DNA of 64,000 bases, taken from the NCBI RefSeq assembly GCF_014284125.1, contig NZ_JACOFX010000022.1:22130-86129 (forward strand), written 5' to 3'. The DNA is from Undibacterium umbellatum (lineage in GTDB: Bacteria > Pseudomonadota > Gammaproteobacteria > Burkholderiales > Burkholderiaceae_D). Shown piece after piece: positions 44,244 to 53,460 of the stretch (within the stretch, counting starts at the first letter, position 1; each line of letters begins with the position of its first letter). Position numbers and translations under genes: made by a program. The notes under the pieces were generated by a model that was not told where the DNA came from, did no database searches, and saw only the letters and a program-made list of their open reading frames with translations.

Positions 44244-45542
44244 ATGAGTACGCCCTTACTTGCCAGTTTATTGTCTGACTTATCGAAGGATTTAGGCCAG
44301 CCGGATTTTTACTGGCAAATAGGGGCTGTTGCCTTGTGTTTCAGCCTGGCATGGGTCTTGTCGCGTGCGCTCAGGCGCAGTGTCAGCACCAGTGATACTG
44401 ATTCCGGTGTCGTCAGGCTGGGTGTGGAAAGTTTTACCCGCGTGCTCTCGCCCGCGCTGTCCCTGATTTTTATTCTGATTGCAAAAATGATTTTAGGTAA
44501 ATGGCAGCATACGCATTTGCTGTCCTTGCTATTTCCGATTATCGGTTCACTGGCGTTAATCCGCTTTGGTTTTTATGTCGTTCGCCAGACCTTCGCCCGC
44601 GACGGCTCCATAGGTAGTTTCCTCGCTGTATTTGAAAAACTGTTCGCCGGTCTGGTGTGGATGGGTGTGGTCTTGCATTTCACAGGTCTGGGGCAAGAAT
44701 TGCTTACTGCGCTGGATGAGGTTGTTTTGCCGATAGGTAAAAACAAAGTATCCATACTGACCATACTCCAGGCCGTGGCTTCTGTTGTCATCACTCTGGT
44801 GGTGGCTATGTGGGCCAGTGCGGCACTGGAAAGCCGCCTGATGCTTTTGCCAAATGCACATACTTCTTTGAAAGTGGTATTGTCTCGTGTCGGCAGGGCT
44901 GTGCTGATTTTGCTGGCTATCCTTATCAGCCTGACCCTGGTAGGCCTGGACTTGACTGTGTTGTCTGTGTTTGGTGGTGCTCTTGGTGTAGGCCTGGGTT
45001 TTGGTCTGCAAAAAATCACCAGCAGCTATGTGTCGGGTTTTATCATCCTGCTGGATCGCAGCATGTCCATAGGTGACATGATTACGGTCGATAAATTCAG
45101 TGGACGGGTAACGCAAATCAATACCCGCTACACGGTTTTGCAGGGACAGGACGGTGGCGAAGCGGTCATCCCGAATGAAATGCTGGTGTCCACCCCTGTG
45201 CAGAATTACTCACTGAGCGACCGAACTGTCGCAATGTGGACAGATTTGACTGTGGGCTATGAAGCTGATTTGAGTATGATATTGCCTCTGCTGGGAGAAG
45301 CTGCAGCTACGGTAGATCGCGTTTGTGCAGACCCGGCACCCGCAGCTTACTTGATGAAATTTGGAACTGATGGATTTGATCTGCGGGTAGGCTTCTGGAT
45401 TGCCGACCCGGAAAACGGGCGCTCCAGTGTGATGTCTGCCGTTAATCTTGCTCTGTGGCAGGTTTTGCAGGAGCAACAGGTGAATTTACCCTATGCGCAC
45501 AGGGTTGTGACCTTAATTAACAGTCCAGTCAAAGAAACTTGA
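44244..45542 (+). CDS. MscS-family mechanosensitive channel
   Basis: A 432-residue membrane protein. Five or six hydrophobic segments come before the pore region (LTVLSVFGGALGVGLGFGLQ), then the beta domain starts at the conserved KITSSYVSGFIILLDR and continues through GDMITVDKFSGRVTQINTRYT. It lets ions and small solutes out during osmotic downshift. The C-terminal domain ends at about residue 430. It follows the RsmB-type gene by 72 bp on the same strand. Confidence 0.9.
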   Translation: MSTPLLASLLSDLSKDLGQPDFYWQIGAVALCFSLAWVLSRALRRSVSTSDTDSGVVRLGVESFTRVLSPALSLIFILIAKMILGKWQHTHLLSLLFPIIGSLALIRFGFYVVRQTFARDGSIGSFLAVFEKLFAGLVWMGVVLHFTGLGQELLTALDEVVLPIGKNKVSILTILQAVASVVITLVVAMWASAALESRLMLLPNAHTSLKVVLSRVGRAVLILLAILISLTLVGLDLTVLSVFGGALGVGLGFGLQKITSSYVSGFIILLDRSMSIGDMITVDKFSGRVTQINTRYTVLQGQDGGEAVIPNEMLVSTPVQNYSLSDRTVAMWTDLTVGYEADLSMILPLLGEAAATVDRVCADPAPAAYLMKFGTDGFDLRVGFWIADPENGRSSVMSAVNLALWQVLQEQQVNLPYAHRVVTLINSPVKET

Positions 45543-45688
45543 AGCCAGGCAATAATTTTAGTTTTAAAATTGGTGGAAACATTCTAAAACGGCGTACAAT
45601 GCCGTCCCATGTCTATACTGATTATAGTTGATATCGGTTTTGCGAAATCAACCGAGATGTCGTCAATAACAATGGAGTACATGTCATT

Positions 45689-46891
45689 TTGAGCACTTTT
45701 ATCGATACCGTAGTTGATTTTCTGTCCAATGGCCTGACCCGCGCCACTGGCTGGCAGGTCTTCATCTTCACTATGGTCGTGACACATATCACGATTGCCA
45801 GTGTGACCATCTTCCTGCATCGCTGTCAGGCACATCGCGCCCTGGAGTTGCATGCAATCCCCAGTCATTTTTTCCGTTTCTGGCTGTGGCTGACGACAGG
45901 CCAGGTGACTAAGGAATGGGCGGCGATACATCGCAAACACCATGCTAAATGTGAAACTGAAGAAGATCCGCATAGCCCGGTGACACGCGGTATCAAAAAA
46001 GTCTTGTTCGAAGGCGCCGAGCTGTACCGTGCAGAATGCAAAAACATGGAAACCATGGAAAAATATGGCCATGGTACCCCTGACGACTGGATGGAGCGCA
46101 ATGTCTATACCCGCTTTAGCTGGCAGGGCGTGGCGCTGATGCTGATAATCGACCTGATGTTGTTCGGCGTGATTGGCGCTACCGTCTGGGCAGTGCAAAT
46201 GGCGTGGATACCTATTACTGCTGCTGGCATTATCAATGGCATAGGTCACTACTGGGGTTATCGCAATTATGACTGTACCGATGCTTCACGCAATATTTTG
46301 CCGATTGGTATCTTGATTGGTGGCGAAGAGCTGCATAACAACCACCATACCTTCGGTACTTCGGCCAAGCTTTCCTCCAAATGGTATGAGTTTGATATAG
46401 GCTGGCTGTACATACGCAGTATGGAAATTGTCGGTTTGGCCAAGGTCAAGAAAGTGGCACCAGAACCCAAATTCAAGGAAATCAAGGCTGCCGTCGATCT
46501 GGAAACCCTGCAGGCTGTCATCACCAATCGTTATGACGTTATGGCCAAATATGCCAAGTCCCTGCGCCGCACATGGCGCGACGAGGTTGCCAATCTGCGT
46601 GAAAAAGCCATGTTTGAAGCACACATGCTGAAGACCACCAAGAAGCTGTTGCAACGTGAGCCGAACAAGCTGGAAGCGCCGCAACAGCAGCAGTTATCAG
46701 AAGTCCTGGCCCATAGCCGCGCCCTGAAGACCATGCATGACATGCGTGTGGAACTGGGCCTGATCTGGGAGCGTTCTACCGTCAGCCGTGAACAACTGGT
46801 TCAGCAATTGCAGGACTGGTGTGTGCGCGCTGAAGCATCAGGCATCCAAACTCTGCGAGAGTTTTCGCTCAGGCTGCGTACTTACGCTTAA
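45689..46891 (+). CDS. Acyl-CoA/acyl-lipid delta-9-type fatty acid desaturase
   Basis: A 400-residue membrane di-iron desaturase. Three histidine boxes are seen: HRCQAHR, HRKHH and HNNHH (in GEELHNNHHTFG). It introduces a double bond into membrane fatty acids and so tunes fluidity. The family N-terminus (MSTFIDTVVDFLSNGLT) must start at TTG 45689, since no in-frame ATG is upstream. A 6-codon frame (MEYMSF, 45672-45692) with GGAG overlapping its first codons ends in a TGA that overlaps this TTG, suggesting reinitiation. The C-terminal 150 residues are a long helical extension. Confidence 0.92.
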   Translation: MSTFIDTVVDFLSNGLTRATGWQVFIFTMVVTHITIASVTIFLHRCQAHRALELHAIPSHFFRFWLWLTTGQVTKEWAAIHRKHHAKCETEEDPHSPVTRGIKKVLFEGAELYRAECKNMETMEKYGHGTPDDWMERNVYTRFSWQGVALMLIIDLMLFGVIGATVWAVQMAWIPITAAGIINGIGHYWGYRNYDCTDASRNILPIGILIGGEELHNNHHTFGTSAKLSSKWYEFDIGWLYIRSMEIVGLAKVKKVAPEPKFKEIKAAVDLETLQAVITNRYDVMAKYAKSLRRTWRDEVANLREKAMFEAHMLKTTKKLLQREPNKLEAPQQQQLSEVLAHSRALKTMHDMRVELGLIWERSTVSREQLVQQLQDWCVRAEASGIQTLREFSLRLRTYA

Positions 46892-46911
46892 AGCTTATTC
46901 GCTTCCTCAAA

Positions 46912-46938
46912 AACGGCGCTGATGCGCCGTTTTTTTTT
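46912..46938 (+). terminator. Terminator after the desaturase gene
   Basis: AACGGCGC (46912-46919) pairs with GCGCCGTT (46924-46931) over a TGAT loop, followed by a run of Ts. Confidence 0.9.
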
Positions 46939-47118
46939 GCGGCGCATAGTTTTCGATTGCGCTTTGTAGCCATAGTCACCTGGTGCGTCAAGTGGGTGCC
47001 GGATCCTACGCAGTTTGACGTATGCTTTACTGCGCGAACTTGATCAGGCTAAATGTGTGCAATTGATTCGCATACCAGGGTATAGAATTCAAGGGCTTGC
47101 ATGAGAGGTCAGTGGAAA

Positions 47119-47148
47119 CAAAAAAACCCTGCAAGGCAGGGTTTTTTA
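47119..47148 (-). terminator. Terminator of the rpmB-rpmG operon
   Basis: CCCTGC (47127-47132) pairs with GCAGGG (47136-47141), with A/T runs on both sides. On the minus strand it follows rpmG. It could also act on the plus strand. Confidence 0.85.
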
Positions 47149-47171
47149 TTTCTACAAAACTTAAATCTGAA

Positions 47172-47339
47172 TTACTTGATTTTGGTTTCTTTGTAGATGA
47201 CGTGCTTACGTGCTTTAGGATCGAACTTCATGATCTCCATTTTTTCAGGCATAGTGCGCTTGTTTTTGGAGGTTGTATAGAAGTGACCTGTACCAGCAGT
47301 CGATTCCAGCTTGATTTTGTCGCGACCAGATTTAGCCAT
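47172..47339 (-). CDS. rpmG: 50S ribosomal protein L33
   Basis: A 55-residue ribosomal protein read directly from the complement: it begins MAKSGRDKIKLESTAGTGHF and ends IYKETKIK, with TMPEKMEIMKFDPKARKH between. It has no CxxC pairs, so it is the zinc-free (C-minus) form. It lies 25 bp downstream of rpmB, the usual order, and is followed by a terminator. Confidence 0.96.
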   Translation of the reverse strand: MAKSGRDKIKLESTAGTGHFYTTSKNKRTMPEKMEIMKFDPKARKHVIYKETKIK

Positions 47340-47364
47340 GATATTTTCCTAACAATAGTTTAGC

Positions 47365-47601
47365 TTAAACTTTTTCGCCGCGAGCACGCATGTCAGTCAA
47401 AACGGCATCGATGCCAATTTTGTCGATGACGCGCAGACCAGCATTGGACAAGCGCAGAGAAACCCAACGGTTTTCTGATTCTACGAAAAAGCGACGATTT
47501 TGCAGATTAGGCAAAAAGCGGCGTTTTGTTTTGTTGTTAGCGTGGGAAACGTTGTTGCCAACCATTGGCCCCTTCCCAGTCACTTGGCAGACACGTGCCA
47601 T
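47365..47601 (-). CDS. rpmB: 50S ribosomal protein L28
   Basis: A 78-residue ribosomal protein starting MARVCQVTGKGPMVGNNVSH and containing KTKRRFLPNLQNRRFFVE. It is the first gene of the rpmB-rpmG operon. The 238-bp gap to radC upstream holds its promoter region. A single Cys at residue 5 stands where zinc-binding variants have a full set, so this is the zinc-free form. Confidence 0.97.
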   Translation of the reverse strand: MARVCQVTGKGPMVGNNVSHANNKTKRRFLPNLQNRRFFVESENRWVSLRLSNAGLRVIDKIGIDAVLTDMRARGEKV

Positions 47602-47839
47602 GTTTAACTCCTTAGACGATTCCGAAATTGGAAAAACGCAAGTATAAACAAAATCTCATGAAATATCAACGACTTGCGAAAAACAAGTGTGTCTTTTATA
47701 AAAAATTAATTTAACAATTCAATTTTAATGCTTTCTACAGCGGTAAACACTGGTAAATACCGCTGGTTCAAACAAAGCCAGGTCTGCACAATGAATGTGG
47801 ACTGTGCTGAAAAAATGTCATGATGGAGATGAAAAATAC

Positions 47840-48514
47840 TCAAATCAGTCCATGCTCGGCGAAGGAATACACATTCGGATTGGCGACAATAAAATGGTCC
47901 AGCACGCGCACATCGACCAATGCCAGAGCCTGCTTAAGAGTCTGTGTGAGACTGATATCAGCCTGACTAGGCTCGCATGAGCCAGACGGGTGGTTGTGGG
48001 CCAGGACGATGGCAGCAGCATTTTGATGCAAGGCAGACTTGACGACCTCACGAGGGTAAACGCTGGCGTGATTCAGAGTGCCACGGAACAATTCCTCTGA
48101 CTTGATCAGGCGGTTCTTGATATCCAGGTACAAAATAGCAAAAGATTCATGCGGTTTATTTCCTATCATCAGTTGCAGGTAGTTTTTGACAGCCTGAGGT
48201 GAGGACAATGAAGCGTTTTCCTGTAATTCTTCTGAAATCGCCCGTTTGGCCAGCTCCAGCACTGCGTGTAATTGTGCATATTTGGCTGATCCTAAGCCAT
48301 GCAAGGAAGAAAAATCCTTAAGGCTGGCAGCAAACAGGCCAGAAAGAGAGCCAAAGCGACTGATCATGTCGCGTCCCAGATCGACGGCGCTTTTACCTGT
48401 GACACCAGTGCGTAAGAAGACTGCCAGCAATTCTGCATCCGAGAGCGCACTTGCCCCGTATTTAATTAGTCGCTCTCGCGGGCGCTGGTCTTCCGGCCAT
48501 TCGTTGATTGCCAT
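47840..48514 (-). CDS. radC: RadC family protein (JAB domain)
   Basis: A 224-residue protein with an N-terminal helix-hairpin-helix-like region (LHGLGSAKYAQ) and a C-terminal JAB/MPN domain. The metalloprotease-like motif is AHNHPSGSCEPSQAD, with an upstream Glu in FRGTLNHASVYPRE. The cellular function is unsettled; early claims of a DNA-repair role have been questioned. It is divergent from the FKBP-type isomerase gene. Confidence 0.93.
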   Translation of the reverse strand: MAINEWPEDQRPRERLIKYGASALSDAELLAVFLRTGVTGKSAVDLGRDMISRFGSLSGLFAASLKDFSSLHGLGSAKYAQLHAVLELAKRAISEELQENASLSSPQAVKNYLQLMIGNKPHESFAILYLDIKNRLIKSEELFRGTLNHASVYPREVVKSALHQNAAAIVLAHNHPSGSCEPSQADISLTQTLKQALALVDVRVLDHFIVANPNVYSFAEHGLI

Positions 48515-48610
48515 CTAAGTTTTCTCCATAGAATGCTGTCCTTGCCTCTTAATAAGTTAAAGCTGGCTTACAATATCAAATTCTCAGCCTTCTTCTCTCT
48601 GCATCATATT

Positions 48611-49066
48611 ATGTCTGCCAATGCTATCCCAACTGTGACACCAAACGCTTACCTGACCCTGCATTATCGCCTTGCAACACTGGATGGTGAAGATATACTC
48701 AGTACCTTTAAAGAGCGCCCTGCAACTTTGCAACTGGGTACCGGGCAACTGGCTCCCGAACTGGAGGCTTCTTTGCTAGGCTTGGAAGAGGGTTCGCATA
48801 CCACTCAGGAACTGATACCTGAAAAAGCCTTTGGTCCGCGCAACCCCGATTTGATACAAAGAGTGTCGCTGGCTACACTAAAAGAAAACTCAGCTTTTGG
48901 CGAGCAATATGTGATTGGCGACCTGGTCGAATTTGCTGCCCCTGCTGGTGGCAAGTTTGCCGGCATCTTGCGTGCACTGGATGAGGAGGCAGCCTTGTTT
49001 GATTTTAATCATCCTTTGGCCGGACAAACCGTGCTGTTTGAAACAAAAATTATCGGAATTCTTTAA
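48611..49066 (+). CDS. fkpB: FKBP-type peptidyl-prolyl isomerase (SlpA/FkpB-like)
   Basis: A 151-residue protein with the split FKBP fold and inserted IF domain, as in SlpA/FkpB: LTLHYRLATLDGE..., TGQLAPELEASLLGLEEG, then VEFAAPAGGKFAGIL, and DFNHPLAGQTVLFETKI. It helps protein folding in the cytosol. ATG 48611 is used because the upstream residues are not family-like. The gene ends 9 bp before ispH, a conserved neighbour. Confidence 0.93.
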   Translation: MSANAIPTVTPNAYLTLHYRLATLDGEDILSTFKERPATLQLGTGQLAPELEASLLGLEEGSHTTQELIPEKAFGPRNPDLIQRVSLATLKENSAFGEQYVIGDLVEFAAPAGGKFAGILRALDEEAALFDFNHPLAGQTVLFETKIIGIL

Positions 49067-49075
49067 TCAGAGCTT

Positions 49076-50014
49076 ATGGACAAAGAAATCTTACTAGCCC
49101 AACCGCGCGGATTTTGCGCCGGTGTTGACCGTGCCATTGAAATAGTCGAGCGCGCCCTGCAACAGTTTGGCGCACCGATTTATGTCAGACATGAAATTGT
49201 GCACAATGCCTATGTCGTCAATGACTTGAAAACCAAGGGGGCGATCTTTATTGAAGAACTGGAAGATGTCCCGCCTGGCAATACCTTGATATTTTCTGCA
49301 CATGGCGTTTCACAAGGCGTACGTCAGGATGCCGAAGCACGCGGCCTGACAATTTTTGATGCGACCTGTCCGCTAGTCACCAAGGTACATATCGAGGTGG
49401 CGAAGATGCGCAAGGAAGGGCGGGAAATCATTATGATAGGCCACCATGGTCATCCTGAGGTAGAGGGCACGATGGGGCAGGCAGAAGAGGGCATGTACCT
49501 CGTTGAAACAGTCGCTGATGTCGCCAGCCTGCAAGTGAAAAACGCTGACATGCTGGCCTATGTATCGCAGACGACATTGTCGGTTGACGACACTGCAGAA
49601 ATTATAGATGCTTTAAAAGCGCGCTTTCCTTCAATTAGTGAACCAAAAAAGGGAGATATTTGTTACGCTACCACCAATCGTCAGGAGGCCGTGAAGTTCA
49701 TGGCGCCACAAGTGGATCTGGTCTTGGTGGTTGGTAGTCCGAATAGTTCGAATTCCAATCGCTTGCGCGAAGTGGCAGAAAAAAAAGGTGTGACCGCCTA
49801 TATGGTCGACAATGCCAGTCAGATCAAACCTGAATGGTTGGAAAACAGTCTGCGTATCGGCGTTACCGCCGGTGCCTCCGCGCCGGAAGTGCTGGTGCAG
49901 GAGGTCATCAGCTGTTTGCGTCAACTGGGCGCGCGCAGTATCAGGGTGCTGGACGGTGTGGAGGAGGCAGTGACTTTTCCCATGCCCAAGGGGCTTGCTG
50001 CAGCGAAGATTTGA
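49076..50014 (+). CDS. ispH: 4-hydroxy-3-methylbut-2-enyl diphosphate reductase
   Basis: A 312-residue iron-sulfur enzyme, the last step of the MEP isoprenoid pathway. The three cluster cysteines lie in QPRGFCAGVDRA, DATCPLVTK and DICYATTNRQ. Also seen are HEIVHN, SAHGVS, GHHGHPEVEGTMGQ and GASAPEVLV. Full length. It shares an operon with the FKBP-type gene. Confidence 0.97.
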   Translation: MDKEILLAQPRGFCAGVDRAIEIVERALQQFGAPIYVRHEIVHNAYVVNDLKTKGAIFIEELEDVPPGNTLIFSAHGVSQGVRQDAEARGLTIFDATCPLVTKVHIEVAKMRKEGREIIMIGHHGHPEVEGTMGQAEEGMYLVETVADVASLQVKNADMLAYVSQTTLSVDDTAEIIDALKARFPSISEPKKGDICYATTNRQEAVKFMAPQVDLVLVVGSPNSSNSNRLREVAEKKGVTAYMVDNASQIKPEWLENSLRIGVTAGASAPEVLVQEVISCLRQLGARSIRVLDGVEEAVTFPMPKGLAAAKI

Positions 50015-50229
50015 CGTTTGTTGCTCTCTTAAGTAAGTGAATTTGATTAAAAATTTGTTTTGGCTGTTGTTTTCGATATTTTATTTTGCAAATACGTGTT
50101 TAAGATTGCGGCACAATCAAGTTCGGTATTTGCCGGATTTGGCAAAACGTGTATTCTGGTATTCGGCACTTGTGGAAAGTACGTAGCTTGCGGTGGCTTT
50201 TTTACCACTGGAAGAAGAGACAAACTATG

Positions 50230-50235
50230 TATAAT
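50230..50235 (+). promoter_or_regulatory. Possible -10 box ahead of the liv leader
   Basis: TATAAT occurs about 80 bp before the 18-codon leader frame. No convincing -35 at 17 bp was found, so this is weak. Confidence 0.25.
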
Positions 50236-50317
50236 CCCGCCGACTTTACTGGGATAACCTTTAAGTCAAAATATATTACAAAAACTTTTACCAAAAGTTG
50301 CTGAGGAGAGTTCTACT

Positions 50318-50374
50318 ATGTGTATCAATTACGCCATTACTGCTTCTACTTTGATGACGCGCCTGTTTGGCTAG
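50318..50374 (+). CDS. 18-residue leader-like peptide upstream of livH
   Basis: ATG 50318 has GAGGAGAG a few bases upstream, a better Shine-Dalgarno than most genes here. It encodes MCINYAITASTLMTRLFG and stops at TAG 50374. A strong hairpin follows within 20 bp (50392-50414). Two Ile and two Leu codons are present but no run of them, so amino-acid attenuation is possible yet unproven. It could also be a small independent protein. Confidence 0.45.
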   Translation: MCINYAITASTLMTRLFG

Positions 50375-50391
50375 CGCGCGTTCGAATTCCG

Positions 50392-50424
50392 GCGGCACCC
50401 AGTCTGGGTGCCGCTTTCCTTATC
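50392..50424 (+). terminator. Hairpin (attenuator candidate) upstream of livH
   Basis: GCGGCACCC (50392-50400) pairs perfectly with GGGTGCCGC (50406-50414), then TTTCCTTATC. The rest of the 50015-50546 gap shows no other gene. Confidence 0.65.
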
Positions 50425-50546
50425 AGGAATGATTTTTGCTGGAACATGCCTGTTGTTACCTGGTACTACCTGGTGGCAAGATGGCAAACAGTCCATCTCC
50501 TGGTTTTTTCAGAAATTCGTTTCGTTCTTAAAGTGAGAAGCAAAAT

Positions 50547-51476
50547 ATGGATACCTTTATCCAACAAATAATTAATGGTCTGGTGCTGGGCAGCATGTAT
50601 GCGCTGGTCGCACTTGGTTACACCATGGTCTATGGTGTACTCAATCTGATTAACTTTGCGCATGGCGACGTACTGATGGTTGGTGCGATGGCGGGCCTGA
50701 GTATCATCAAAGTATTGCAAGTCGTAGCGCCTGATTTGCCAGGCATCATCAAACTCATCATTGCAATTATGGGGGCCATCCCGGTCTGTATTGCAGTGAA
50801 CCTATTGATAGAACGCGTCGCTTACCGACGATTACGGAATGCACCGCGTCTGGCTCCCCTGATTACGGCGATTGGTGTGTCCATTCTGGTACAGACTTTT
50901 GCCATGATGATCTGGGGCCGTAGTCCTATCTCTTTCCCTTCCGTGATGTCCTTCGTCCCTGTGCAAATCGGTGGAGCCGTGATTTCCCAAACCCAGATTG
51001 TTTTGCTGGTACTGGCGACGCTGGCGATGGTTGGCCTGGTCTTGCTGGTGGAAAAAACCAAGATGGGTCGTGCTATGCGTGCTACCGCTGAAAATCCACG
51101 TGTCGCCGGTTTGATGGGGGTGGATTCCAACAAGGTGATTGTCGCTACCTTTGCGATTGGCGCTGCACTGGCTGCCATCGCTGGTGTGATGTGGGCAGCC
51201 AACTATTCATCTGCACAGTTTGCCATGGGCTTCGTACCTGGCCTGAAAGCATTCTCGGCGGCGGTGCTGGGTGGTATCGGTAATATTTATGGCGCGATGG
51301 TAGGTGGTATCGTGCTGGGTCTGATTGAAAGTCTGGGTGCCGGTTATATCGGTGACCTGACTGGTGGTGTGTTAGGTAGTCACTACCAGGATATCTTTGC
51401 TTTCGTCGTTTTGATTATCGTACTGACCTTGCGTCCATCCGGCATCATGGGTGAGCGTGTTGCTGACCGTGCGTAA
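50547..51476 (+). CDS. livH: Branched-chain amino-acid ABC permease
   Basis: A 309-residue inner-membrane permease with about eight hydrophobic segments. It starts with the LivH-like FIQQIINGLVLGSMYALVAL and has GYTMVYGVLNLINFAHGD near residue 30. It is the first of four consecutive liv genes. A periplasmic binding-protein gene (livJ/K) is missing from this operon and from the window. RBS AGAAG lies just ahead of the ATG. Confidence 0.95.
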   Translation: MDTFIQQIINGLVLGSMYALVALGYTMVYGVLNLINFAHGDVLMVGAMAGLSIIKVLQVVAPDLPGIIKLIIAIMGAIPVCIAVNLLIERVAYRRLRNAPRLAPLITAIGVSILVQTFAMMIWGRSPISFPSVMSFVPVQIGGAVISQTQIVLLVLATLAMVGLVLLVEKTKMGRAMRATAENPRVAGLMGVDSNKVIVATFAIGAALAAIAGVMWAANYSSAQFAMGFVPGLKAFSAAVLGGIGNIYGAMVGGIVLGLIESLGAGYIGDLTGGVLGSHYQDIFAFVVLIIVLTLRPSGIMGERVADRA

Positions 51477-51487
51477 GGAGAAAATCA

Positions 51488-52678
51488 ATGTCAACCATAT
51501 TTGATGTAAAAGCTAATCCGACTAAAGCCTATGCCAGTTTTGCTGTGCTGGGTGTAGTCATGGTCTTGTTCCCGTTCGTGGCGGCAAACTTTGGTAATTC
51601 CTGGGTCAGGATTATCGACTTCGCGCTCTTGTATATCATGCTGGCGCTTGGTTTGAATATTGTAGTCGGTTTCGCCGGTCTGCTGGATCTGGGGTATATC
51701 GCTTTCTATGCAGTTGGTGCTTATCTGGCAGCGATTTTTGGCTCGCAACAGTTTGCGGTGATTCTGGAATCCTTTGTCAATAATTACCCGGTTATTGGTG
51801 AATTCCTGGTTGCTGTTTGCGGCCCTGAAATTACTAAGAACGGCATTCACTTGTCCGTTTGGGTGATCGTGCCACTTGCCGCAGCGGTGGCAGGGTTGTT
51901 TGGCGCCTTGCTGGGTGCACCAACATTGAAACTGCGTGGTGATTATCTGGCGATCGTGACCCTGGGTTTTGGTGAAATTATCCGTATTTTCATGAACAAC
52001 ATGAATGCGCCGATCAATTTTACAAATGGTCCTCAAGGGATCAACATGATTGACCATATCCGCATCTTTGGTGTATCGCTGGGTGGTGAAGAAGGGTCGA
52101 ATGCGACCGTGCATTTCCTCGGCATGAGCATGCCTTCGGTAAACGCCTATTACTTCCTGTTCCTGTTCCTGTGTATCGCGATTGTGATCGTCTCCCTGCG
52201 CTTGCAGGATTCCCGTCTGGGCCGTGCCTGGGTGGCAATACGTGAAGATGAAATTGCAGCAAAGGCCATGGGCATCAATACCCGTAACGTCAAACTGCTT
52301 GCGTTCTCCATGGGTGCTTCTTTTGGTGGTGTTTCCGGAGCCATGTTTGCCAGCTTCCAGGGCTTTGTTTCTCCAGAATCTTTCTCCCTGATGGAGTCGA
52401 TCGTTATTCTGGCGATGGTGGTTCTGGGGGGGATTGGCCATATTCCTGGCGTTATTCTTGGTGCCGTATTGCTGGCTGCATTGCCGGAAGTATTGCGTCA
52501 TGTGGTTGAACCAGTGCAAAACCTGGTTTTTGGTAAAGTCTGGATTGAAGCTGAAGTTTTGCGTCAGTTGTTGTACGGCTTCGCCATGGTTGCCATCATG
52601 CTTAATCGCCCTGCTGGCTTGTGGCCCGCACCGAAGCATGAAGATCGTATGGCCAAGAATAACGAAGCGGCAGCTTAA
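51488..52678 (+). CDS. livM: Branched-chain amino-acid ABC permease
   Basis: A 396-residue permease. It has LALGLNIVVGFAGLLDLGYIAFYAVGAY-type sequence (LNIVVGFAGLLDLGYIAFYA), then the LGAPTLKLRGDYLAIVTLGF block, and later AIREDEIAAKAMGIN. There are about nine hydrophobic segments. It starts 11 bp after livH with AAGGAGAA upstream. A long loop at about residues 85-110, not seen in the shortest homologues, separates early segments. Confidence 0.95.
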   Translation: MSTIFDVKANPTKAYASFAVLGVVMVLFPFVAANFGNSWVRIIDFALLYIMLALGLNIVVGFAGLLDLGYIAFYAVGAYLAAIFGSQQFAVILESFVNNYPVIGEFLVAVCGPEITKNGIHLSVWVIVPLAAAVAGLFGALLGAPTLKLRGDYLAIVTLGFGEIIRIFMNNMNAPINFTNGPQGINMIDHIRIFGVSLGGEEGSNATVHFLGMSMPSVNAYYFLFLFLCIAIVIVSLRLQDSRLGRAWVAIREDEIAAKAMGINTRNVKLLAFSMGASFGGVSGAMFASFQGFVSPESFSLMESIVILAMVVLGGIGHIPGVILGAVLLAALPEVLRHVVEPVQNLVFGKVWIEAEVLRQLLYGFAMVAIMLNRPAGLWPAPKHEDRMAKNNEAAA

Positions 52679-52689
52679 GGAAGATCAAG

Positions 52690-53460
52690 ATGACTGAACA
52701 GACTATCTTAAAAATCGAAGGTGCGAATAAGCGTTTTGGTGGCTTGCAGGCGCTGTCAAATGTCGGTATCAATATCAAGAAAGGCCAGATTTATGGCCTG
52801 ATAGGCCCGAACGGCGCAGGTAAAACAACTTTTTTCAATGTCATTACTGGTTTGTACCAGCCTGATACGGGTACTTTTGAACTCGATGGCAAGCCATACT
52901 CGCCATCAGCACCGCATGAAGTGGCCAAAGCTGGGATAGCCAGGACTTTCCAGAACATCCGTTTATTTGGTGAAATGACTGCACTGGAAAATGTCATGGT
53001 CGGCCGCCATATCCGTACTCATCAAGGCGTGTTTGGTGCGGTCTTCCGTCATCCGGCTGCTCGGAAAGAAGAAGCGGATATCCGCAAGCGTGCACAAGAA
53101 CTGCTGGATTTCGTCGGCATAGGCCAGTTTGCCAGCCGCACGTCCAAGTTCCTGTCCTACGGTGATCAACGCCGCCTGGAAATTGCCCGCGCACTGGCAA
53201 CTGATCCAAAATTGCTGGCACTTGATGAGCCTGCTGCCGGTATGAACGCGACCGAGAAACTTGCCTTGCGTGAGTTGCTGGTCAAGATCAAGGCTGAAGG
53301 CAAGACAATTTTGCTCATTGAGCATGACGTCAAGTTGATGATGGGCTTATGTGACAGGATGACTGTTCTGGACTATGGCAAACCAATTGCAGAAGGCTTG
53401 CCTGCAGACATACAAAAAAATCCGGCAGTTATCGAAGCGTATTTGGGAGGTGGTCACTAA
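52690..53460 (+). CDS. livG: Branched-chain amino-acid ABC ATPase
   Basis: A 256-residue ATPase. Walker A is GPNGAGKTT, the signature is LSYGDQRRLEIARAL and Walker B is LLALDEPAAGMN. It begins 11 bp after livM, and its stop overlaps the livF ATG (TAATG). All features of a functional LivG are present. Confidence 0.96.
   Translation: MTEQTILKIEGANKRFGGLQALSNVGINIKKGQIYGLIGPNGAGKTTFFNVITGLYQPDTGTFELDGKPYSPSAPHEVAKAGIARTFQNIRLFGEMTALENVMVGRHIRTHQGVFGAVFRHPAARKEEADIRKRAQELLDFVGIGQFASRTSKFLSYGDQRRLEIARALATDPKLLALDEPAAGMNATEKLALRELLVKIKAEGKTILLIEHDVKLMMGLCDRMTVLDYGKPIAEGLPADIQKNPAVIEAYLGGGH

Noticed and set aside
47172..47339. rpmG as part of a zinc-starvation paralogue set
   Set aside because: The protein is cysteine-free, but it sits in the standard rpmB-rpmG operon, as is common in Gram-negatives. 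Nothing unusual.
51491..52639. A 382-codon minus-strand gene
   Set aside because: It is antisense to livM, with His/Gln-rich composition typical of shadow frames.
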